This document shows, piece by piece, positions 1-23,835 of a stretch of 64,000 nucleotides of DNA. The first letter of the stretch is position 1. Each line of letters starts with the position of its first letter. The notes below the pieces were generated by a model. That model was given only the letters and a program-made list of their open reading frames with translations. It searched no databases and had not been told where the DNA came from. The translations under genes were made by a program, and so were the position numbers. Origin of the DNA: Inia geoffrensis (lineage: Eukaryota > Chordata > Mammalia > Artiodactyla > Iniidae); assembly GCA_036417435.1 (NCBI GenBank), contig CM070912.1:20696055-20760054 (forward strand). The letters run 5' to 3'.

Positions 1-286
1 TGTGGCCCAAGCACAGTGAGGTAAGCAGAGGACCTGGAGACGTGAGGACAGGGAGGTTGGCAGGAGCCCGTGATTGGCCATATGGCGTGGAGCACCTGCT
101 ACACTGTGCTAGGCATGAGGGTAGCGTGATGAGCAAGACTGCCTGATGCATCCTGCCCCGAGGAGCCCCCAGCTCAGCACAATGGTGTGAGCCTTCTGGT
201 GAGGTAGAGGGCAGGGGTCCACACCCCAGGGGGCTGAGTTCTGGAGCTTGTTGCTTTGGGCATCGGTATGTAATTTACATAGGATG

Positions 287-680
287 AAATTTACCATCTC
301 AAAGGGGTCTTTAGTATATTCACTGAGTTGTATATCCACCACCACTCTCTAATTCCAGAACATTTCCATCACCCCAAAATGAAACCCTGCACCAGGCACT
401 CCCTATTCCTCCTTCCCTTCTGCCCCTAGCAATCACTAACCTACTTCCTGTCTCTGTGGTTTGCCTATTTGGGACATTTCATTTTATGTTTGGCTTACAC
501 TTAGCATAAGGTTTGTGTATGTTGTAGCACGAATTGGTTCTTCTTTCCCGTTTATGCCAAACAATATTAATTGTATGGAAATACCACTTTTTACTTATCC
601 ATTCGTCAGTGATTGGGCATTTGGATTGTTTCTACTTTTTGATTATGATGATTAAAACTGCCATGAACATTTACATACTA
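287..680 (-). repeat. Old L1 (L1M-type) 3'-end fragment
   Basis: Reads as the reverse complement of an old L1 3' region. It has the mammal-wide L1M signatures TAATTCCAGAACATTTCC and CATCACCCCAAAATGAAACC and a degenerate version of the 'ccattcatcagttgatggac' block near 598-625. It is strongly diverged. The short open frame inside it is not a gene. Confidence 0.55.
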
Positions 681-1444
681 TTTTTTATGTGAATCTGTTT
701 TCAGTTTTCCTCGTGGAGTCTCTCTTAAACCCTGGAGCATTCCAAATGCTGGACACGTTAAGGGTAGATGAGGAAGGAACCCCAGATGCACCTAACCCAC
801 CCCCCCCCCCTTCTCTGACAAATGAAGAAATACTAATACCAACAGTACCAACGATGGTCACAGCCAGGACCTGCTGAGCACTGAGATGTGCCAGGCAAAG
901 CGCCAAACCCTTCCCGTAGGCCGTCCCGTTCCAGCCTCGTGATGACCCTCAGCAGAAAGTAAATGTTTGTTTCCTTCTTTTGTAAAGGAGGAAATGGAGG
1001 CTCTGATAGGTGTCTTGCCTGGCCTCAGAGCTGGCCAGTGCACTTGAACCCAGGCCCCTCAGCCTCTAGAGTCTGTGTGACGTTGGGTGTGCAGGGTTAG
1101 CCCTGTCCTTTTCCTAATTTGTTTGAAAGCCATTTCAGGGCAGAAACACCATCATCCAGCTCTTCTGTGTCCACCCTACCTCTCCCGGAAGTGTTTATAA
1201 GTTAAATATATCCTTTGTGACCTGAGGAAACCAGACCTGGGGTTGGCGGCTCGCTTATAATAGGTCACATTTAATCTAACAGCGTATGTTGCAGCTGTTC
1301 TACATGAAGCCATTGCACTAAGCACTGTGTAAGCACTGGTGCGTTTACGTCTCAGTCACTCTGCACAGTAGACTCTCAGCTCCACTTTTCAGAGAAGGAA
1401 ACGGAGGCTTAGAAAGGCTAAGGAATGCAAGAGGCAGTCCACCA

Positions 1445-1630
1445 AGTGGTTAAGAGTGCGGACTTGGGGCCAGCTAGCCTGGCTTTGGTCCTTGGCCAGG
1501 TGATGCAACACAGCCCCTCTATGCCCCCATGTCCTCCTTACTGAATGGGGGTAATAACAGCCCCTACTGGGTGGGGTGGTTTTGAGCTTTAACAGCGATC
1601 ACAAAACATAAAAGCAGCCTGGAAGGTGCA
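1445..1630 (+). repeat. MIR SINE fragment
   Basis: Matches MIR landmarks in order: GTGGTTAAGAGTGCGGACTT, then TCCTCCTTACTGAATGGGGG and TAATAACAGCCCC. Old and diverged, within EARS2 intron 2. Confidence 0.7.
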
Positions 1631-1789
1631 TGGCACTATCCCTCGTGACAGCCAGTCAGGGGCAGGGCCAGGAGCCCAGCCAGGCTGAATGGGCTGTCCC
1701 TGAACCACGCTTCTCCCAAGTCCCCTGTTGCAGACCTGCTGGCTTCTCCCTCCCCAGGGCAAGGATGGAGGGAGAGGACGTGCCTGTAA

Positions 1790-2010
1790 GGGCATGGACC
1801 GTGGAACCAGTGCACCTCCACCCGACTCCTTATCCACCAGCCACATGACCTTGAGCGTTGACCTCTCTGTGCTTTAACTCTTCATCTGGAAAAGGGAAAT
1901 CATAAGAGTAGCAGCCTCTCATGGATTGTCAGGAGGGTTAGAAGCTTTGCTATATGTGTAAAGCGCTTATAACAGTGCCTGGGAACCAGTGTCTTGTGCA
2001 TCATAGATAT
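1790..2010 (+). repeat. MIR SINE fragment next to EARS2 exon 3
   Basis: MIR landmarks: ACATGACCTTGAGCGTTGAC, TTCATCTGGAAAAGGGAAAT and TAAAGCGCTTATAACAGTGC. It ends about 35 bp before the exon 3 acceptor, so part of the intron's 3' end derives from this MIR. Confidence 0.7.
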
Positions 2011-2023
2011 TACTGTTTGGTGA

Positions 2024-14346
<12,323 letters not shown>

Positions 14347-14654
14347 AGAGAAGGTGTGCAGGACAGCCAAGGTGGCCACTGGAACTGTTCTTGTGGGACC
14401 TGCCCTCAGAGGGGAGGAACAGGAGGCCTGGGGCCCATCGGAAGCTTGTGGAAGGAACCGAGAATGGACACAGCCTCTGGGTGCATAGGTGCATTTATGG
14501 CTCCACGCCAGGCCCATCCTTATCAGTTGGCCAGGGTCACCCAGCCCCCCTCACCTCCGTGATGCTGGAAAGGAAGGCCTCACGTATGGTTCTGACACCA
14601 CAGTACACAGCAGAGGTTAGGAGCTGGCTCACTGAACAGTCGCAGCTCATGTTT
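14347..14654 (+). other. EARS2: EARS2 3' UTR, proximal part
   Basis: Unique-looking sequence after the EARS2 stop, before an MLT1-type repeat begins. No AATAAA is seen here, so the cleavage site is unknown. The first clear AATAAA downstream (about 16938-16943) lies beyond SINE and L1 insertions and may not be used. Confidence 0.5.
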
Positions 14655-15050
14655 TAGTCTGCTCGGGCTGCCATGAAAAAATATCACAGGATGGTGACGT
14701 AAATAACAGAAAATGATTTTCTCACGGTTGTGGAGGCCAGCAGTCCAAGAGCAAGGTGTTGGTAGGTTTCATTTCTCCTGAGGCCTCGCTCCTTGGTTTG
14801 CAGACGGCTGCCTTTTTGCTCTCTCCTCACGTGGCCTTCCCTCTGTGTGCGCCCTCGGTATCTCTGTTTGTCCAAAGGCCCTCTTAAGAGGACACCAGTC
14901 AGATTGGGTTAAGGCCCACCCTCACGGCCCAGTTTGAACTTAATCACTTCTTTAAAGGCCTTGTCTGCAAATTTGGTCACATTCTGAGGTACGGAGAGGT
15001 TAGGGCTTCACATGTGAGTTTTGAGGGGAACACAACTCAGCCCATGCATA
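14655..15050 (-). mobile_element. MLT1-type (ERVL-MaLR) solo LTR
   Basis: Reverse MaLR LTR: TTTTAGTCTGCTCGGGCTGC at the left, TGGAGGCCAGCAGTCCAAGA, a middle CTTAAGAGGACACCAGTC, and TTAGGGCTTCACATGTGAGT at the right. An old LTR remnant with no internal region. It begins about 310 bp after the EARS2 stop, so it may be part of the 3' UTR. Confidence 0.8.
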
Positions 15051-15103
15051 ACAGCTTGGCAGCAGCCTGGACTCCTGGGTCCCAGTTCTCAGGCCCAGTT
15101 TGA

Positions 15104-15420
15104 CTTTGTTTTTTCGTTTTGTTTTTTAATTTATTTATTTTTGGCTGTGTTGGGTCTTGGTTGCTGTGCATAGGCTTTCTCTAGTTGCGGCGAGCGGGGG
15201 CTACTCTTCTCTGTGCGCAGGCGTCTAGTGGCGGTGGCTTCTCTTGTGGAGCACGGGCTCTAGGCACACGGGCTTCAGTAGTTGTGGCACGTGGGCTCAG
15301 TAGGTGTGGCACGCGGGCTTAGTTGCTCCATGGCATGTGGGATCTTCCTGGACCAGGGCTCGAACCAGTGTCCCCTGCATTGGCAGGTGGATTCTCAATG
15401 ACTGTGCCACCAGGGAAGCC
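15104..15420 (-). mobile_element. CHR-type SINE with 10-bp TSD
   Basis: Reverse SINE with tail complement TTTTTAATTTATTTATTTTT and head complement CACCAGGGAAGCC. The TSD CCCAGTTTGA is at 15094-15103 and 15421-15430. Confidence 0.92.
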
Positions 15421-16088
15421 CCCAGTTTGAGTCTGGAGCAATGACTGACAAGCTGGACTGAACTGGCTTGTTAGACTTTCTTTGGGGCTTATAAGGGAAG
15501 AACCCACAAATCTGCCCAGGGGAACACTTAACGTTTTATACTACCCTTTGTCCTTGGGCTTGGGGCAGCCTTTATCTCCCTTTCCTAAAGGTTGTCTCTT
15601 CCTCTTTTCCAATTCTCCAGACCTGGTCCTTGGACTGGAGACCTCTACCCTGCCTGCTTTGCATCTTTTTCTTTATATCGCCTCCTTCTTCCACCCATCA
15701 TTTGTAAATCACTGTCTGTGGGTTTCTGAAATGAGATGTTCTTCTTGGGGTGAATAGGAATAGCTGAAGTGAAAGGAGGATGGTGGCCGGCTATAAAGAC
15801 CCCTACATGGCTTCTGGGCTTCCCCTTTGTAGCCCCCAGTCATTGCTACCTCCTGGCATTCTCACTGAATAGGGCTGACTTCTGTGTGGTGTGTCATGGC
15901 TTCCATGTTGTTCTCTTGGATCCCTTACTCTGTGGGAAGCCAGCTTCCACACTGTGAAGACAGTCAGACAAGGATCAGAGGCCTTTTGACAACAGCCATA
16001 TGAATGGGCCATCTTGGAAGTCAGTCTTCCAGCCCCAGTCAAGCCTTCAGATGACTGCAATGCTGGCTGACATTTGACTGCAGTGTTC

Positions 16089-16292
16089 TTTTTTTTTTTT
16101 TGCTGTACACGGGCCTCTCACTGTCGTGGCCTCTCCCGTTGTGGAGCACAGGCTCCGGACGCACAAGGCTCAGCGGCCATGGCTCACGGGCCCAGCCGCT
16201 GTGTGGCATGTGGGATCTTCCCGGACCAGGGCACGAACCCGTGCCCCTGCATCAGCAGGCGGGCTCTCAACCACTGCGCCACCAGGGAAGCC
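16089..16292 (-). mobile_element. CHR-type SINE inserted at the tail of an L1
   Basis: Reverse SINE (GTACACGGGCCTCTCACTGT to GCGCCACCAGGGAAGCCC). Poly-T runs flank it on both sides, so it appears to have landed in the poly-A tail of the adjoining minus-strand L1. Confidence 0.9.
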
Positions 16293-16862
16293 CTTTTTTT
16301 TTTTTTTTAAATTGGAGTATAGTTGCTTTACAATGTTGTGTTTGTTTCTGCTGTACAGCAAAGTGAATCAGCCACACATATACATATATTCCCCTCTTCC
16401 TTGGATTTCCTTCCCATTTAGGTCACCACAGAGCATTGAGTATAGAGTTCCCTGTACTATACAGTAGGTTCTCGTTAGTTATCTGTTTTATACATAGTGG
16501 TGTATATGTGTCAATCCCAATCTCCCAATTCATCTCACCCCCTCTTCCCCCTTAGTATCTATACGTTTGTCCTCTATGTCTGTGTCTCTTTTTCTGCTTT
16601 GCAAATAAGTTCATCTATACCATTTTTCTAGATTCCACATATGTGTTAATATACGATATTTGTTTTTCTCTTTCTGACTTACTTCACTCTATGAAAGTCT
16701 CTAGGAACATCCACGTCTCTGCAAATGGCACAATTTCGTTCCGTTTTATGGCTGAGTAATATTCCATTGTATATATGTACCACATCTTCTTTAGCCATTC
16801 CTCTGTTGATGGACATTTAGGTTGCTTCCATGTCCTGGCTATTGTAAATAGTGCTGACTGCA
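16293..16862 (-). mobile_element. L1 3' end including ORF2 C-terminus
   Basis: Minus-strand L1: 3' UTR on the left (GGAGTATAGTTGCTTTACAA) and the last ORF2 codons on the right, where the minus frame reads [20 protein letters not shown]. The copy is 5'-truncated and starts in a 'gtgctgactgcag' context. A matching TGACTGCAG is left of the SINE at 16075-16083, supporting one L1 insertion later hit by the SINE. Confidence 0.9.
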
Positions 16863-17626
16863 GCCTTCTTGAAAGATCCTGAGCCAGAACCACTAAGCAA
16901 AGTTGCTCCTGAATTTCAAGACATACAGTTATGAGATAATAAATATTTATTGTTTAAAGCCACTTAGCTCTGGGATAATTTGTTACCCAGCAAGAGATTG
17001 CTAATACACTGCCCTTGACCAGGGGAATAGGGAATGGGGATTAAAGAATTTGCGGAGTTTCACAGAGACCTAATCCTTGCTTGAAAAGTACAGCAGATAA
17101 AGTTCTTTGATGGCAAGCAATGGAAACCAGCTCTGCCTAACTTAGGTTTATTGGAGACATTATGGGAGTTTAAATTTGTGAGAAAGTCATAGAATCTATG
17201 GGAAAGCCAAAGAACCAGGTCTTGGAAAAGACAGGAACCAGGGAAGCTCTGAGCATGCAGGCAGCAGGAGCTCATGGCCAGTCTTGTCTGTGTTCTTCAG
17301 TGGGAACACATGAACTCTTAACTATTTTTTGTTGTGGTTTCTCTGTATTTTTTCCCCTCCAGTTTTGGATGATTCAGCTAAAGATTCAGATTCTAAGAAG
17401 AGAGTGTCTGGTTGGGCTAACTGAGGTCATGTTACCATTCCTCAGCCAGGAATATATCCAATGGAGGAAAAGTTCCCAAGGAGAAGTAGCGTGGTTTTTC
17501 CAGAAGAAGGGGCAATGACAGAAACAACAGGTGTTCCGCCAAAGGGGACACGGAATAATAATGCTTGCAATTTATTGTGCATTCACATGAGCCTCAACCA
17601 CTTCTGGGTTTCAAATTATGCTGGTA

Positions 17627-17790
17627 GGGGACTTCCCTGGTGGTGCAGTGGCTAAGACTCCACGTTCTCAATGCAGGGGGCCTGGGTTCGACCCCAGGTA
17701 GGGGAACTAGATCCTGCATGCATGCCGCAACTGGGAGTCTGCATGCTGCAACTAAGAGCCGGTGCAACCAAAATAATAAATATTAAAAAA
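17627..17790 (+). mobile_element. CHR-type SINE with 14-bp TSD
   Basis: Forward SINE (GGGGACTTCCCTGGTGGTGC head, A-rich tail). The direct repeat AAATTATGCTGGTA is at 17613-17626 and 17791-17804. Confidence 0.93.
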
Positions 17791-18284
17791 AAATTATGCT
17801 GGTAAACACTTTAGTTCATCATCTCTTTAAATCTTCACAACCCCATGAGACAGGCATTATTATTTTGGTGGTTGTTTCTGTGTTTTAGATAGGGGGACTG
17901 AGGCTCAGAAAAGTTGATCAACTCTTCTGAGGTTTTAGTATGAGGCTTAGGACAGCCCAGAGTCCAACCTCAACTCCTGTCACTCTGAGTGACATCAGAG
18001 CCTCTGATTCTAAGACATCAAGTATGCTTACAAGAAACTCTAGCTCTTGGTTAGGGAATCTGACTGTTTTAACAAAATGAGTGATCAAATTGCTGAGTCG
18101 ATAAAGCTGTGGCCACTTCCTTGGTTGGAGTGAGTTGTCTGAGAAGCAGCATGTATCCTCTGCTCTGGGGTTTTGCTCAGGATCAGAAGGAATGTGTAAA
18201 AGGACTTCACAGAGTTTAAATAACCTCAAGTCCATCCCCCAGTGTTTTTTCAGAGTATAGTGAAGTGAAGGCCATAGAGGCCAA

Positions 18285-18475
18285 CTGTCTAGACTCAAAA
18301 ACTGGTTCTGCCACTTAACTGTGTGACTTCTATAGCTCAGTTTCCTCATCTGTTAAAATGGGGATAACAGTTGTATCTGTCTCAACAGATTGTAAGAATC
18401 AAAATAGATGACATATGTAAAGTTCTTAAAACAGTGCCTGGCACTCAACAAATGTTATCAATCACAATCATCCTC
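18285..18475 (+). repeat. MIR SINE fragment
   Basis: Landmarks: TTCTGCCACTTAACTGTGTG, CTCATCTGTTAAAATGGGGA and AACAGTGCCTGGCACTCAAC. Confidence 0.75.
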
Positions 18476-18484
18476 ATCACCAGT

Positions 18485-20768
18485 ATTTTCATCCATAGAG
18501 ATGCTGATCTTGGTTGCAACACATAGAAACACACTCAGACTAACTTAAACCATGAAAGTAATTTACTGGAAGATTTAGGACCCACAGATCCCAAGGGCAG
18601 GACTCCCAGCTGGACCTTACAAGAGACTGGAATCTGTACCCAAAAACCTATTAGGACCCAACACACTCACCTTTATCCCTCTGAAACTGCAGTTTCTAAC
18701 CTTCGTCTCTGTCTGGGTGTCTGCTCCTCTCATCTTTCTTCTGCAGGCTGGCTTTCTCTTATCTCTGCAGCTGTTGAACAACTGCCCCAGCCCTAAAGCT
18801 GGATCATCTCCCCTCTGCTACACTGCCAATTCAGTAACTAGTATTCCATGTCCAAAATCCCAGGAGAGAATCTGATTGGCCTAGTTGGGTCAGCTGTCTA
18901 CCCCTGGTCCAATCAACTGTGGCTAGTGGGACAGAGTCATGTAAGAAATCATGGCTGCAGGAGACCCACTCTAGTGATGGAGAGGGCTGTTCCTCCCCCT
19001 GAGCATATTCTCTTTCCATGGAGTTTAGATTATACCCTTGCCAGAAAATTAACTATTTTTCTGTAGGCAACTTTGGAATCTTATTCATATTGCCTTTATC
19101 CTAGCTTATTTTTTTCCTCATAATGCTTATTACTATATGAAATTACATAGTGTATTTGTACATGTTTATTGTCTGTCTTACTCTAAAGAAGGTAAGATTG
19201 AGACAGGCAGTAAGATTTTCTTATTCTTGGTTGTAACCATAGCACCTGACACATTGTCTGACACATAGTAGGCAGTCAGGTAAAGCTCTCACGATGAAAA
19301 AAATGTTTGAGGCCTTCATCAGTCAGATCAGTTTCTTCAGAAGTGGCAATTATCAGCTGATCTAACTCTACCAGATTCCAACAGTTTCCCAGTTTCACTT
19401 TCATTGACTCTGGGGAATCACGTCTCTTGCAAGATTTGCAGTTGTAGTTAGCTATCTGATCTATTGCCTGTAAATTGCACCAAATCCAGCTATCTGTGAG
19501 AGACTGACCTTTGACAAAGACTTTGAAGAGTGAGATAGATGGAATACTTCAATATAGAGGGGTGTTTAGTGGGACCTAAATTAGAAATTGTCTGATTAAA
19601 TATGTTTGTCTTATGATGAAATTCCCTACCTTCCCAGGGACCAGGATAATAAATACTTAGAAAATGAGGACTTCCTGGGTGAGAGCAGAACTCAGGGTAG
19701 TTCATGCATTCATGTTCATAGATGTCAGAGGACTTTACAGATGAAGTGACCTTTGAACTGGGTTCTGAGGGATGAGTAGGAGTTTCCAGATCAATGGGGG
19801 TTGGAAGGTATTCCAAACAAAATGATGAAAAAGAATTTCACCAAGTTGGGTGGAGCCAAGGGTAGGAGTTGAGGGAGTGGGAGAAGTAGCTGAGAAACCA
19901 GGCAGAGGGAAATCCAAACAGCCTTTCTTTGCCAGGTTAAGGGAATCAAGGTGCCATCTGATGCAAATAGCAAAACATCCAGATTCAAACCAGCTTGAAA
20001 AGGAAGATTTAGTATCCCGCAAAGCAGGAAGTTCGGGGGTATGGCAGGCTCTGGGGTTGGTTAATTAAGCGTTCAGTGACCTCAGTGAGGACTTAGGGTC
20101 TTTCCATCTCTTTGTTCTGTTGGCCCCAGCATCGGCAACAGCCTTGGGTTCTCTCTGCTCACAATTGTCTGCCTAAAGTGCTCAGGCCTGTCTGCACTTC
20201 ATGTTGTCAGAGAGAGCGTGGCTTTCTCTGTCTCTCTCCCGGAAAACAAGGAAACTTTTCTCCAGCACCCTCCCCTTCGTGACTTCCCCATTCTTCAACC
20301 CATCCCTTCCGGGAAGTGGGCGGGGGAGTCCCCATAGATCAGTCAGATCCAGAACTGGGGGCGGGGCCAGCTCTTCCCTGGGTTCCTGGACAAAGTGGGG
20401 GTCCATTAGCGAAGACATGAGTTGGGTCTTCATGAAGTGGAAGGTGAGGAGCCACTGAAATGCTTTAAGTAGGGAAGTGACAAGATCAGATTTGTGTTTT
20501 CTTAAAAGATCATTCCGGCAGCTTTGCTGAAGAGAGATTTGAGCAGGGCTGGCCCAGGAGCAGGGAGCCCTGGTAGGAAAATGAGACATGAAAGAGGGAA
20601 ACACGGTAAAACCATGTTTCATCCTCACAGCCTGACCGCCACCCCCCCAACCCCATCTACCTTTCCTGCTTCACTCATTCCTGCCACATGCGCCCTCTTC
20701 TCTGGTCTCCCGCCATGTAAGCCTTCCTTTGTGCCGCTATTCTGTCTGGAATACTCTTGTCCATGTGC
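18485..20768. other. Intergenic DNA between EARS2 and GGA2
   Basis: No gene recognised. About 18485-19030 resembles the unnamed dispersed repeat also seen at 9.5 kb and 54.3 kb (CTTAAACCATGAAAGTAATT ... CTGATTGGCCTAGTTGGGTC). The remainder is unassigned, with short open frames lacking any family motif. Confidence 0.4.
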
Positions 20769-20977
20769 TCTTTTTTTTTTTTTTGCGGTACACGGGGCTC
20801 TCACTGTTGTGGCCTCTCCCGTTGCGGAGCACAGGCTCCGGACGCGCAGGCTCAGCGGCCATGGCTCACGGGCCCAGCCGCTCCGCGGCATGTGGGATCT
20901 TCCCGGACCGGGGCACGAACCCGTGTCCCCTGCATTGGCAGGCGGACTCTCAACCACTGCGCCACCAGGGAAGCCCC
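20769..20977 (-). mobile_element. CHR-type SINE
   Basis: Reverse, nearly full-length SINE (poly-T then GCGGTACACGGGGCTCTCAC to GCCACCAGGGAAGCCCC). A convincing TSD could not be fixed by eye. Confidence 0.92.
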
Positions 20978-21270
20978 AGGATATGCATTTTTTTAAAATA
21001 CAGAAGGCTGTAGAAGCTTGGCTTGGCACTCATTAAACTCATTATCACGCCCTGGGAATCTCCAACTTAGCCTCCATATCTGGGCAAAATGTTGGGGTCC
21101 CAGCCCAGGCCCGAGTGCCCTCCCCTCTGCCCCCTACCACCCCTCCCCCAACCCTGATTGCAGTAGGACAGCCCAGCCAAGGAGGGGGCAGCCTTCTCTA
21201 TCTAGAGAACTCCTCTTATCTTGATTTCGGAGAGGCAGTAGTGAGTGGTGGCGTGAAGCGAGATCTTAAC

Positions 21271-21342
21271 TCCCTGCCCAGGAATTGAACCTGGGTAGCC
21301 TGGATAAAAACCAGGAATCCTAGCCACCACACCCACTGGCTC
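21271..21342 (-). other. tRNA-Glu-like segment beside the LTR
   Basis: On the minus strand this reads like a tRNA-Glu: D-arm region GTGGCTAGGATT, anticodon stem CCTGG/CCAGG with a 7-base loop, and T-arm CAGGTTCAATTCCTGGG. The acceptor stem does not pair, and the anticodon position reads TTT instead of TTC, so it is not a working tRNA gene. It has the same orientation as the LTR, so it is not a simple primer-binding site. Confidence 0.5.
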
Positions 21343-21864
21343 TTGCCCTCAGTGAAAAATGCATTTCTCATGGAGGTAAGAGCTGTGAAAACAGGTACAA
21401 AGTTTATTATTAGAGACATAGCAGAAATGGGACAGCACACAGAGAAAGTTTGTTAAGACAGAAGCAAGGTAGAGATGCCCCCAGAGAGAAAGGGTGTGGG
21501 CGTCCTCCCGAATGAGGAGGCATGCAGTAAAGAGGCGGTTAGGTCATTTATATAGAGCAGTTCTTCCAGGTCTTTGTTTACCTTTGGCCAATTACCTGGT
21601 TTCTTTTAACACACCTGACGCCCTAGGACCCTCCCCAACGTGTGTGCACAACTTTTTCCCAAGATGGATTCCAGCCCAGGGGCCTATGGGACAGCCTTAG
21701 TATCACATATTATGGGGTGGTGCCCTTCCTCTTGACCCCCAAAGAGCCTTTATGTGCACGTGCAGTGTTTCCCTTGCCCCAAGGATGGGAAATGTATGAT
21801 CTCTTGATCTTTTAACAGGGTTTAGTCCCACTCTGTCCCTGCCATAAAAATATCCAATGTCTGA

Positions 21865-22264
21865 CAGATGTAGAGAACAAATGTATGGACACCAAGGGGG
21901 GAAAGTGGCGGGGAGGGGTGGTGGTGGTGGTGTGATGAATTGGGAGACTGGAATTGACATATCTACACTAATATGTATTAAATGGATAACTAATAACCTG
22001 CTGTATAAAAAAATAAAATTCAGGGCTTCCCTGGTGGCGCAGTGGTTGAGAGTGCCTGCCAATGCAGGGGACACGGGTTCGTGCCCCGGTCCAGGAAGAT
22101 CCCACATGCCACAGAGTGGCTGGGCCCGTGAGCCATGACCAATGAGTCTGCGCATCCAGAGCCTGTGCTCCGCAACGGGAGAGGCCACAGCAGTGAGAAG
22201 CCCGCGTGCTGAAAAAAAATAAATAAATAAAAAATAAAATAAAATTCAAAAATTCAAAAAAAAA
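21865..22264 (+). mobile_element. L1 3' end inserted in the LTR, itself carrying a SINE
   Basis: Forward L1 3' UTR (GAATTGGGAGACTGGAATTG, GATAACTAATAACCTGCTGT) with a terminal AAAATTCAAAAA tail. Imperfect flanks TATCCAATGTCTG (21850-21862) and TGTCCAGTGTCTG (22266-22278) look like an aged TSD (11 of 13 match). Confidence 0.8.
22021..22220 (+). mobile_element. CHR-type SINE nested in the L1 tail
   Basis: Forward SINE starting GGGCTTCCCTGGTGGCGCAG. AAAATAAAATTCA occurs before it and again after its A-rich tail, which marks insertion into the L1 poly-A region. Confidence 0.93.
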
Positions 22265-22309
22265 ATGTCCAGTGTCTGGTTATTTACCCAATTTCTGTTG
22301 CTGGTTTTT

Positions 22310-22519
22310 GTTGTTTTTTGTTTTTTGCAGTACGCGGGCCTCTCACTGTTGGGGCCTCTCCCGTTGCGGAGCACAGGCTCTGGACGCGCAGACTCAGTGG
22401 CCGTGGCTCACAGGCCCAGCCACTCCGAGGCATGTGGGATCTTCCCTTACCAGGGCACGAACCCGTGTCCCTTGCATCGGCAGGTGGACTCTCAACCACT
22501 GCGCCACCAGGGAAGCCCT
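22310..22519 (-). mobile_element. CHR-type SINE with 15-bp TSD
   Basis: Reverse SINE. The direct repeat CTGTTGCTGGTTTTT is at 22295-22309 and 22520-22534. It interrupts the U3 part of the LTR. Confidence 0.94.
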
Positions 22520-22563
22520 CTGTTGCTGGTTTTTATATCAAGGTGCAGATTCTGAAATATAGA

Positions 22564-22743
22564 CAGGAGTCTGGTCATAAATATGTAGTCCTGGAGCCCA
22601 TTTGTCTCTTGCTTCAGGAAACGTAAATAGCAGGCTGGTAATGATGAATGTCCACCCTGGAGCCCATCTTCTCACCCCAGAAGGTGTGAACAGGAGGCCA
22701 GTTGTAAATGCCTAGCGTGGAGCCCATCTATCTCCTGCCTCAG
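22564..22743 (-). repeat. Three diverged ~60-bp tandem repeats (LTR U3)
   Basis: Units begin at 22564, 22631 and 22691 with CAGGAGTCTGG, CAGGCTGGTAA and CAGGAGGCCAG. Each contains GGAGCCCAT and ends in a 'ctcctgcctcag'-like block. Such repeats are common as enhancer units in retroviral U3 regions. Confidence 0.65.
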
Positions 22744-22754
22744 TTTGTCTATTC

Positions 22755-22865
22755 AGTCCTGTCTTCATTCATCCATTTGACAAACACCTACTCTGTGCCA
22801 GGCCCTGTGAGGCCTGAGGGTGTGGAGAGGAATTAGACAAAGCCTTGTTCATCGTGGGGGCTAAG
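22755..22865. repeat. L2 3'-end fragment
   Basis: CATTTGACAAACACCTACTC and TGTGCCAGGCCCTGTGAGGC are LINE-2 3'-end signatures. Confidence 0.6.
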
Positions 22866-22919
22866 TCCACAGATTTTTGTTCCTTCCTTCACTCAGTGCC
22901 TTAAGCTTTTAAAAATAAG

Positions 22920-23224
22920 GGCTTCCCTGGTGGCGCAGTGGTTAAGAACCTGCCTGCCAACATGGGGGACACGGGTTTGAGCCCTGGTCCAGGGAAGATC
23001 CCACATGCTGCGGAGCAGCTAAGCCCGTGTGCCACAACTACTGAGCCCATGCTCTTGAGCCCACGTGGCACAACTACTGAAGCCCGCGCTCTGCAACAGG
23101 AGAAACCACCACAGTGAGAAGCCCTCGCACTGCAACCAAGAGTGGCCCCCTCTCGCCGCAACTAGAGAAAGCCCGCGCACAGCAACGAAGTCCCAATGCA
23201 GCCAAAAATAAAAATAAATTTATT
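22920..23224 (+). mobile_element. Long-form CHR-type SINE
   Basis: Forward SINE (GGGCTTCCCTGGTGGCGCAG) of the longer subtype, with repeated 'acaactactga' blocks and a GCAGCCAAAAATAAAAATAA tail. Short flanking repeat TTAAAAATAA on each side. Confidence 0.92.
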
Positions 23225-23464
23225 AAAAATAAATAACGAAATAAAACACAAACAAACAAAAGATAAGGCTCCTGCCTCAAAGAGATCACAGTCTCATCGG
23301 TGACTAACAATCACAAAAATGCAAGTGTGGAGAAGGTGGTGGAGGAGCAAGCAAAGGGATACAGGGATATGGGTGTCCTTGGGTGTGGGGAGCCATTCAG
23401 GAAATGCCTGCATGACAAGGAGTTGGACTGTTGTTTTTGCTTTTAATTTCAGAGAAACAGTGAA

Positions 23465-23835
23465 TACGTTTTTAGTATAAGTGTGTCCCATGCAGTATTA
23501 CACTAAAAAAGTTATTTATAATTGTGTAGGGGTGGCCAAAATGGGTGAATGTGATCAAAAGGTAGAAACTTCGAGTTACAAAATAGGTAAGTCCTGGGGA
23601 TGCAATGTACAGCATGGTGATTCTCGTTAACAATAATGCACTATATATTTGAAGGCTGCTAAGAGAGTAGATTTTAGAAGTTGTCATAAGAAAAAAAATT
23701 TTATAATGATGGGTAGTGTTGGATACTAACAAGACATATCGTGGTGATAATTTTGCAAGACACACAAATATCAAATCATGTACACCTGAAACTAATACAA
23801 CATTATATGTTAATTATATCTCAGTTTTTAAAAAT
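23465..23835 (+). mobile_element. L1MA-like 3' end
   Basis: Forward L1 3' UTR: GATGCAATGTACAGCATGGT, TGCTAAGAGAGTAGATTTTA, GTACACCTGAAACTAATACA, then TTAATTATATCTCAG. Confidence 0.8.

Larger units (their letters stand above)
21240..22745 (-). mobile_element. Endogenous retrovirus LTR, interrupted by L1 and two SINEs
   Basis: Minus-strand LTR remnant. The complement has a TATATAAA box (21547-21554) and AATAAA (21403-21408) about 140 bp further on, the usual U3-R spacing. The U3 side (22564-22743) is built of three diverged repeats of roughly 53-67 bp sharing GGAGCCCAT. A plus-strand L1 with its own SINE (21865-22264) and a second SINE (22310-22519) split it. The right end is approximate. No gag, pol or env frame is visible. 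The name of the ERV family is not assigned. Confidence 0.6.

Noticed and set aside
16684..16893. Minus frame with [18 protein letters not shown]
   Set aside because: Recognised as the C-terminal tail of L1 ORF2 in a 5'-truncated copy, not a host gene.
20524..21036. Open frames reading like [20 protein letters not shown], repeated at many sites
   Set aside because: They recur wherever a reverse CHR SINE lies (16.1, 20.8, 22.0, 22.3, 32.5, 57.7, 59.4 kb), so they are SINE translations, not a protein family.
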